This document shows, piece by piece, positions 53,166 through 62,490 of a DNA stretch of 64,000 nt. Each line of letters starts with the position of its first letter. Position 1 is the stretch's first letter. The notes beneath the pieces were generated by a model. That model saw only the letters and a list, made by a program, of their open reading frames with translations. It had not been told where the DNA came from and made no database searches. Made by a program: the position numbers and the translations under genes. This stretch comes from Hydractinia symbiolongicarpus (lineage: Eukaryota; Cnidaria; Hydrozoa; Anthoathecata; Hydractiniidae), in assembly GCF_029227915.1 (NCBI RefSeq), contig NC_079887.1, forward strand, positions 26,101,650 through 26,165,649, given 5' to 3'.

Positions 53166-56100
53166 CTGGGTACTTTCTTTGTATACTTTTGACTATACGG
53201 GCCGTGTCCGGGATTTAGGGAAATCGCAGGTTTTCGTTTGCCGGCGATTAAACTGCTTTTATTCAGCGTCTCATCAAAAATGAAAACATTTTTGAAAACT
53301 ACAAGTCTCATGCGTTTTAGTGGTGAAAAAATAATTTAAAAAATCGTTCTGGAAATGAGTTTACTCACAGGGTACTTTCTTTGTATACATTCGACTATAC
53401 GGGCCAAGCCCGGGATTTACGGGAAATCGCGGGTTTTCGTTTTCCGGCGATTAAACCTCTTTCATTAAGCGTCTCATCAAAAATAAAAACATTTTTGAAA
53501 ACTACAAGTCTCATGCGTTTTAGTGGTGAAAAAAAAATTTAAAAAATCGTTCGGGAAATGAGTTTACTCCCTGGGTACTTTCTTTGTATACATTTGACTA
53601 TACGGGCCAAGCCCCGGATTTACGGGAAAACGCGGGATTTCGTTTGCCGGCGATTAAACCTCTTTCATTAAGCGTCTCATCAAAAATGAAAACATTAATG
53701 AAAACTACAAGTCTCATGGGCTTTAGTGGTGAAAAAATAATTTAAAAAATCGTTCGGGAAATGAGTTTACTCCCTGGGTACTTTCTTTGTATACTTTTGA
53801 CTATACGGGCCGAGTCCGGGATTTACGGGAAATCGCGGATTTTCGTTTGCCGGCAAGTAAACTTCTTTTATTCAGCGTCCCATCAAATATGAAAATATTT
53901 TTGAAAACTACAAGTCTCATGCGTTTAGTGGTAAAAAAATAATATAAAAAATCGTTCGGGAAATGAGTTTACTCCCTGGGTACTTTCTTTGTATACTTTT
54001 GACTATACGGGCCAAGCCCGGGATTTACGGGAAGTCGCTGGTTTTCGTTTGCCGGCGATTAAACTTCTTTTATTCAGCGTCTCATCAAAAATGAAAACAT
54101 TTTTGAAAACTACAAGTCTCATGCGTTTTAGTGGTGAAAAGTAATTTAAAAAATCGTTCGGGAAATGAGTTTACTCCCCGGGTACTTTCTTTGTATACTT
54201 TTGACTATACGGGCCAAGCCGGGATTTACGGGAAATCGCGGGTTTTCGTTTGCCGGCGATTAAACTTCTTTTATTCAGCGTCTCATCAAAAATGAAAACA
54301 TTTTTAAAAACTACAAGTCTTATGCGTTTTAGTGGTGAAAAAATAATTTAAAAAATCGTTCTGGAAATGAGTTTACTCACAGGATACTTTCCTTGTATAC
54401 ATTCGACTATACGGGTCAAGCCCGGGATCTACGGGAAATTGCAGGTTTTCGTTTGCCGGCGATTAAACCTCTTTCATTAAGCGTTTCATCAAAAATAAAA
54501 ACATTTTTGAAAACTACAAGTCTCATGCGCCTTAGTGGTGAAAAAATAATTTTAAAAATCGTTCGGGAAATGAGTTTACTCCCTGGGTGCTTTCTTTGTA
54601 TACTTTTGACTATACGGGCCGAGTCCGGGATTTACGGGAAATCGCGGATTTTCGTTTGCCGGCAAGTAAACTTCTTTTATTCAGCGTCCCATCAAATATG
54701 AAAATATTTTTGAAAACTACAAGTCTCATGCGTTTAGTGGTAAAAAAATAATATAAAAAATCGTTCGGGAAATAAGTTTACTCCCTGGGTACTTTCTTTG
54801 TATACTTTTGACTATACGGGCCAAGCCCGGGATTTACGGGAAGTCGCTTGTTTTTCGTTTGCCGGCGATTAAACTTCTTTTATTCAGCGTCTCATCAAAA
54901 ATGAAAATATTTTTGAAAACTACAAGTCTCATGCGTTTTAGTGGTGAAAAGTAATTTAAAAAATCGTTCGGGAAATGAGTTTACTCCCCGGGTACTTTCT
55001 TTATATACTTTTGACTATACGGGCCAAGCCGGGATTTACGGGAAATCGCGGGTTTTCGATTGCCGGCGATTAAACTTCTTTTATTCAGCGTCTCATCCGA
55101 AATGAAAACATTTTTAAAAACTACAAGTCTTATGCGTTTTAGTGGTGAAAAAATAATTTGAAAAATCGTTCTGGAAATGAGTTTACTCTCAGGGTACTTT
55201 CTTTGTATACATTCGACTATACGTGCCAAGCCCGGGATTTACGGGAAATCGCGGGTTTTCGTTTGCCGGTGATTAAACTGCTTTTATTCAGCGTCTCATC
55301 AAAAATGAAAACATTCTTGAAAACTACTACGGGCCAAGCCCGGGATTTACGGGAAGTTGCGGGTTTTCGTTTGCCGGCGATTTTATTTAGCGTCTCATCA
55401 AAAATGAAAAGATTTTTGAAAACTACAAGTCTCATGCGTTTAGTGGTAAAAAAATAATATAAAAAATCTTTGGGGAAATGAGTTTACTCCCTGGGTACTT
55501 TCTTTGTATACTTTTGACTATACGGGCCAAGCCCGGGATTTACGGGAAGTCGCTGGTTTTCGTTTGCCGGCGATTAAACTTCTTTTATGCAGCGTCTCAT
55601 CAAAAATGAAAACATTTTTGAAAACTACAAGTCTCATGCGTTTTAGTGGTGAAAAAATAATTTAAAAAATCGTTAGGGAAATAAGTTTACTCCCCGGGTA
55701 CTTTCTTTGTATACTTTTGACTATACGGGCCAAGCCGGGATTTACGGGAAATCGCGGGTTTTCGTTTGCCGGCGATTACACTTCTTTTATTCAGCGTCTC
55801 ATCAAAAATGAAAACATTTTTGAAAACTACAAGTCTCATGCGTTTTAGTGGTGAAAAAATAATTTAAAAAATCGTTCGGGAAATGAGTTTTCTCCCTGGG
55901 TACTTTCTTTGTATACTTTTGACTATAATGGCCGAGTCCGGAATTTACGGGAAATCGCGGATTTTCGTTTGCCGGCGATTAAACTGCTTTTATTCAGCGT
56001 CTCATCAAAAATGAAAACATTCTTGAAAACTACTACGGGCCAAGCCCAGGATTTACGGGAAGTCGCGGGTTTTCGTTTGCCGGCGATTTTATTTAGCGTC

Positions 56101-56800
56101 TCATCAAAAATGAAAACATTTTTGAAAACTACAAGTCTCATGCGTTTAGTGGTAAAAAAATAATATAAAAAATCGTTCGGGAAATGAGTTTACTCCCTGG
56201 GTACTTTCTTTGTATACTTTTGACTATACGGGCCAAGCCCGGGATTTACGGGAAGTCGCTGGTTTTCGTTTGCCGGCGATTAAACTTCTTTTATTCAGCG
56301 TCTCATCAAAAATGAAAACATTTTTGAAAACTACAAGTCTCATGCGTTTTAGCGGTGAAAAAATAATTTAAAAAATCGTTCGGGAAATGAGTTTACTCCC
56401 CGGGTACTTTCTTTGTATACTTTTGACTATACGGGCCAAGCCGGGATTTACGGGAAATCGCGGGTTTTCGTTTGCAGGCGATTAAACTTCTTTTATTCAG
56501 CGTCTCATCAAAAATGAAAACATTTTTAAAAACTACAAGTCTTATGCATTTTAGTGGTGAAAAAATAATTTAAAAAATCGTTCTGGAAATGAGTTTACTC
56601 TCAGGGTACTTTCTTTGTATACATTCGACTATACGTGCCAAGCCCGGGATTTACGGGAAATCGCGTTTTTCGTTTGCCGGCGATTAAACTGCTTTTATTC
56701 AGCGTCTCATCAAAAATGAAAACATTTTTAAAAACTACAAGTCTTATGCATTTTAGTGGTGAAAAAATAATTTAAAAAATCGTTCTGGAAATGAGTTTAC
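53166..56800 (+). repeat. 3.4-3.8 kb HOR, copy b
   Basis: It starts with gccgtgtccggg near 53201 and runs through D, E (acattaatg at 53692), C, G, tttccttg (54388) and tctcatccgaaatg (55090) units and two hybrids (55328, 56034). Near 55.79-55.83 kb it joins gattacac directly to the gagttttctccc unit, removing about 303 bp present in copies a and c. From about 53.37 kb it matches copy c at a constant 3436 bp until that deletion. Confidence 0.85.
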
Positions 56801-59800
56801 TCTCAGGGTACTTTCTTTGTATACATTCGACTATACGGGCCAACCCCGGGATTTACGGGAAATCGCGGGTTTTCGTTTTCCGGCGATTAAACCTCTTTCA
56901 TTAAGCGTCTCATCAAAAATAAAAACATTTTTGAAAACTACAAGTCTCATGCGTTTTAGTGGTGAAAAAAAAATTTAAAAAATCGTTCGGGAAATGAGTT
57001 TACTCCCTGGGTACTTTCTTTGTATACATTTGACTATACGGGCCAAGCCCCGGATTTACGGGAAAACGCGGGATTTCGTTTGCCGGCGATTAAACCTCTT
57101 TCATTAAGCGTCTCATCAAAAATGAAAACATTAATGAAAACTACAAGTCTCATGGGCTTTAGTGGTGAAAAAATAATTTAAAAAATCGTTCGGGAAATGA
57201 GTTTACTCCCTGGGTACTTTCTTTGTATACTTTTGACTATACGGGCCGAGTCCGGGATTTACGGGAAATCGCGGATTTTCGTTTGCCGGCAAGTAAACTT
57301 CTTTTATTCAGCGTCCCATCAAATATGAAAATATTTTTGAAAACTACAAGTCTCATGCGTTTAGTGGTAAAAAAATAATATAAAAAATCGTTCGGGAAAT
57401 GAGTTTACTCCCTGGGTACTTTCTTTGTATACTTTTGACTATACGGGCCAAGCCCGGGATTTACGGGAAGTCGCTGGTTTTCGTTTGCCGGCGATTAAAC
57501 TTCTTTTATTCAGCGTCTCATCAAAAATGAAAACATTTTTGAAAACTACAAGTCTCATGCGTTTTAGTGGTGAAAAGTAATTTAAAAAATCGTTCGGGAA
57601 ATGAGTTTACTCCCCGGGTACTTTCTTTGTATACTTTTGACTATACGGGCCAAGCCGGGATTTACGGGAAATCGCGGGTTTTCGTTTGCCGGCGATTAAA
57701 CTTCTTTTATTCAGCGTCTCATCAAAAATGAAAACATTTTTAAAAACTACAAGTCTTATGCGTTTTAGTGGTGAAAAAATAATTTAAAAAATCGTTCTGG
57801 AAATGAGTTTACTCACAGGATACTTTCCTTGTATACATTCGACTATACGGGTCAAGCCCGGGATCTACGGGAAATTGCAGGTTTTCGTTTGCCGGCGATT
57901 AAACCTCTTTCATTAAGCGTTTCATCAAAAATAAAAACATTTTTGAAAACTACAAGTCTCATGCGCCTTAGTGGTGAAAAAATAATTTTAAAAATCGTTC
58001 GGGAAATGAGTTTACTCCCTGGGTGCTTTCTTTGTATACTTTTGACTATACGGGCCGAGTCCGGGATTTACGGGAAATCGCGGATTTTCGTTTGCCGGCA
58101 AGTAAACTTCTTTTATTCAGCGTCCCATCAAATATGAAAATATTTTTGAAAACTACAAGTCTCATGCGTTTAGTGGTAAAAAAATAATATAAAAAATCGT
58201 TCGGGAAATAAGTTTACTCCCTGGGTACTTTCTTTGTATACTTTTGACTATACGGGCCAAGCCCGGGATTTACGGGAAGTCGCTTGTTTTTCGTTTGCCG
58301 GCGATTAAACTTCTTTTATTCAGCGTCTCATCAAAAATGAAAATATTTTTGAAAACTACAAGTCTCATGCGTTTTAGTGGTGAAAAGTAATTTAAAAAAT
58401 CGTTCGGGAAATGAGTTTACTCCCCGGGTACTTTCTTTATATACTTTTGACTATACGGGCCAAGCCGGGATTTACGGGAAATCGCGGGTTTTCGATTGCC
58501 GGCGATTAAACTTCTTTTATTCAGCGTCTCATCCGAAATGAAAACATTTTTAAAAACTACAAGTCTTATGCGTTTTAGTGGTGAAAAAATAATTTGAAAA
58601 ATCGTTCTGGAAATGAGTTTACTCTCAGGGTACTTTCTTTGTATACATTCGACTATACGTGCCAAGCCCGGGATTTACGGGAAATCGCGGGTTTTCGTTT
58701 GCCGGTGATTAAACTGCTTTTATTCAGCGTCTCATCAAAAATGAAAACATTCTTGAAAACTACTACGGGCCAAGCCCGGGATTTACGGGAAGTTGCGGGT
58801 TTTCGTTTGCCGGCGATTTTATTTAGCGTCTCATCAAAAATGAAAAGATTTTTGAAAACTACAAGTCTCATGCGTTTAGTGGTAAAAAAATAATATAAAA
58901 AATCTTTGGGGAAATGAGTTTACTCCCTGGGTACTTTCTTTGTATACTTTTGACTATACGGGCCAAGCCCGGGATTTACGGGAAGTTGCTGGTTTTCGTT
59001 TGCCGGCGATTAAACTTCTTTTATGCAGCGTCTCATCAAAAATGAAAACATTTTTGAAAACTACAAGTCTCATGCGTTTTAGTGGTGAAAAAATAATTTA
59101 AAAAATCGTTAGGGAAATAAGTTTACTCCCCGGGTACTTTCTTTGTATACTTTTGACTATACGGGCCAAGCCGGGATTTACGGGAAATCGCGGGTTTTCG
59201 TTTGCCGGCGATTACACTTCTTTTATTCAGCGTCTCATCAAAAATGAAAACATTTTTAAAAACTACAAGTCTTATGCGTTTTAGTGATGAAAAAATAATT
59301 TAAAAAATCGTTCTGGAAATGACTTTACTCTCAGGGTACTTTCTTTGTATACATTCGACTATACGTGCCAAGCCCGGGATTTACGGGAAATCGCGGGTTT
59401 TTTGTTTGCCGGCGATTAAACTGCTTTTATTCAGCGTCTCATCAAAAATGAAAACATTCTTGAAAACTACTACGGGCCAAGCCCGGGATTTACGGGAAGT
59501 CGCGGGTTTTCGTTTGCCGGCGATTTTATTCAGCGTCTCATCAAAAATGAAAACATTTTTGAAAACTACAAGTCTCATGCGTTTTAGTGGTGAAAAAATA
59601 ATTTAAAAAATCGTTCGGGAAATGAGTTTTCTCCCTGGGTACTTTCTTTGTATACTTTTGACTATAATGGCCGAGTCCGGAATTTACGGGAAATCGCGGA
59701 TTTTCGTTTGCCGGCGATTAAACTGCTTTTATTCAGCGTCTCATCAAAAATGAAAACATTCTTGAAAACTACTACGGGCCAAGCCCAGGATTTACGGGAA

Positions 59801-60300
59801 GTCGCGGGTTTTCGTTTGCCGGCGATTTTATTTAGCGTCTCATCAAAAATGAAAACATTTTTGAAAACTACAAGTCTCATGCGTTTAGTGGTAAAAAAAT
59901 AATATAAAAAATCGTTCGGGAAATGAGTTTACTCCCTGGGTACTTTCTTTGTATACTTTTGACTATACGGGCCAAGCCCGGGATTTACGGGAAGTCGCTG
60001 GTTTTCGTTTGCCGGCGATTAAACTTCTTTTATTCAGCGTCTCATCAAAAATGAAAACATTTTTGAAAACTACAAGTCTCATGCGTTTTAGCGGTGAAAA
60101 AATAATTTAAAAAATCGTTCGGGAAATGAGTTTACTCCCCGGGTACTTTCTTTGTATACTTTTGACTATACGGGCCAAGCCGGGATTTACGGGAAATCGC
60201 GGGTTTTCGTTTGCAGGCGATTAAACTTCTTTTATTCAGCGTCTCATCAAAAATGAAAACATTTTTAAAAACTACAAGTCTTATGCATTTTAGTGGTGAA
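56801..60300 (+). repeat. 3.4-3.8 kb HOR, copy c
   Basis: It enters in mid D unit near 56.8 kb. Markers match copy b at 3436 bp: acattaatg at 57128, tttccttg, tcgcttgtttttcg and tctcatccgaaatg. It then matches copy a past 59.3 kb, having kept both hybrid dimers (59471, 59773). One visible difference from copy b is gaagttgctgg near 58982 versus gaagtcgctgg near 55548. Otherwise identity with copy b looks almost complete. Confidence 0.87.
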
Positions 60301-61177
60301 AAAATAATTTAAAAAATCGTTCTGGAAATGAGTTTACTCTCAGGGTACTTTCTTTGTATACATTCGACTATACGTGCCAAGCCCGGGATTTACGGGAAAT
60401 CGCGTTTTTCGTTTGCCGGCGATTAAACTGCTTTTATTCAGCGTCTCATCAAAAATGAAAACATTCTTGAAAACTACTACGGGCCAAGCCCGGGATTTAC
60501 GGGAAGTTGCGGGTTTTCGTTTGCCGGCGATTTTATTCAGCGTCTCATCAAAAATAAAAACATTTTTGAAAACTACAAGTCTTATGCGTTTTAGTGGTGA
60601 AAAAATAATTTAAAAAATCGTTCGGGAAATGAGTTTACTCCCTGGGTACTTTCTTTGTATACATTCGACTATACGGGCCAAGCCGGGATTTACGGGAAAT
60701 CGCGGGTTTTCGTTTGCAGGCGATTAAACTTCTTTTATTCAGCGTCTCATCAAAAATGAAAACATTTTTAAAAACTACAAGTCTTATGCATTTTAGTGGT
60801 GAAAAAATAATTTAAAAAATCGTTCTGGAAATGAGTTTACTCTCAGGGTACTTTCTTTGTATACATTCGACTATACGTGCCAAGCCCGGGATTTACGGGA
60901 AATCGCGTTTTTCGTTTGCCGGCGATTAAACTGCTTTTATTCAGCGTCTCATCAAAAATGAAAACATTCTTGAAAACTACTACGGGCCAAGCCCGGGATT
61001 TACGGGAAGTTGCGGGTTTTCGTTTGCCGGCGATTTTATTCAGCGTCTCATCAAAAATAAAAACATTTTTGAAAACTACAAGTCTTATGCGTTTTAGTGG
61101 TGAAAAAATAATTTAAAAAATCGTTCGGGAAATGAGTTTACTCCCTGGGTACTTTCTTTGTATACTTTTGACTATAC
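60172..61177 (+). repeat. 503-bp HOR (hybrid dimer plus one monomer), two copies
   Basis: gggccaagccggg with tttgcaggcg at about 60172 recurs at about 60675. The cgcgtttttcg unit and its hybrid (60478, 60981) follow at the same 503-bp offset. A single equivalent of this block lies at about 52.29-52.73 kb. The truncated unit therefore moves as part of larger duplicated segments. Confidence 0.88.
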
Positions 61178-62490
61178 GGGCCGAGTCCGGGATTTACGGG
61201 AAATCGCGGGTTTTCGTTTGCCGGCGATTAAACTTCTTTTATTCATCGTCTCATCAAAAATGAAAACATTTTTGAAAACTACAAGTCTCATGCGTTTTAG
61301 TGGTGAAAAAATAATTTAAAAAATCGTTTGGGAAATCAGTTTACTCCCTGGGTACTTTCTTTGTATACTTTTGACTATACGGGCCGAGTCCGGAATTTAC
61401 GGGAAATCGCGGATTTTCGTTTGCCGGCGATTAAACTTCTTTTATTCAGCGTCCCATCAAATATGAAAATATTTTTGAAAACTACAAGTCTCATGCGTTT
61501 AGAGGTAAAAAAATAATATAAAATATCGTTCGGGAAATGAGTTTACTCCCTGGGTACTTTCTTTGTATACTTTTGACTATACGGGCCAAGCCGGAATTTA
61601 CGGGAAATCGCGGGTTTTCGTTTGCCGGCGATTAAACTTCTTTTATTCAGCGTGTCATCAAAAATGAAAACATTTTTAAAAACTACAAGTCTGATGCGTT
61701 TTAGTGGTGAAAAAATAATTTAAAAAATCGTTCTGGAAATGAGTTTACTCACAGGATACTTTCTTTGTATACATTCGACTATACGGACCAAGCCCGGGAT
61801 TTACGGGAAATCGCGGGTTTTCGTTTGCCGGCGATTAAACCTCTTTCATTAAGCGTCTCATCAAAATGAAAACATTTTTGAAAACTACAAGTCTCATGCG
61901 TTTTAGTGGTGAAAAAAAAATTCAAAAAATCGTTCGGGAAATGAGTTAACTCCCTGGGTACTTTCTTTGTATACATTCGACTATACGGGCCGAGTCCGGG
62001 ATTTACGGAAATCGCGGATTTTCGTTTGCCGGCAATTAAACTTCTTTTATTCAGCGTCCCATCAAATATGAAAATATTTTTGAAAACTACAAGTCTCATG
62101 CGTTTAGTGGTAAAAAAATAATATAAAAAATCGTTCGGGAAATGATTTTAATCCCTGGGTACCTTCTTTGTATACATTCGACTATACGGGCCAAGCCCCG
62201 GATTTACGGGAAAACGCGGGATTTCGTTTGCCGGCGATTAAACCTCTTTCATTAAGCGTCTCATCAAAAATGAAAACATTTTTGAAAACTACAAGTCTCA
62301 TGCGTTTTAGTGGTGAAAAAAAAATTTAAAAAATCGTTCGGGAAATGAGTTTACTCCCTGGGTACTTTCTTTGTATACATTTGACTATACGGGCCAAGCC
62401 CCGGATTTACGGGAAAACGCGGGATTTCGTTTGCCGGCGATTAAACCTCTTTCATTAAGCGTCTCATCAAAAATGAAAACATTCTTGAAA
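61178..62490 (+). repeat. Mixed monomers including D/E units
   Basis: 61.18-61.54 kb repeats 52.80-53.16 kb at about 8384 bp, including ttcatcgtc and gcgtttagaggtaaa. Next come aagccggaattt, D, gtccgggatttacggaaatc, C and two E units like those of 33-36 kb. Private changes are gcgtgtcatc near 61651, gagttaactccc near 61944 and tgattttaatccc near 62144. No gene is visible. Confidence 0.78.
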
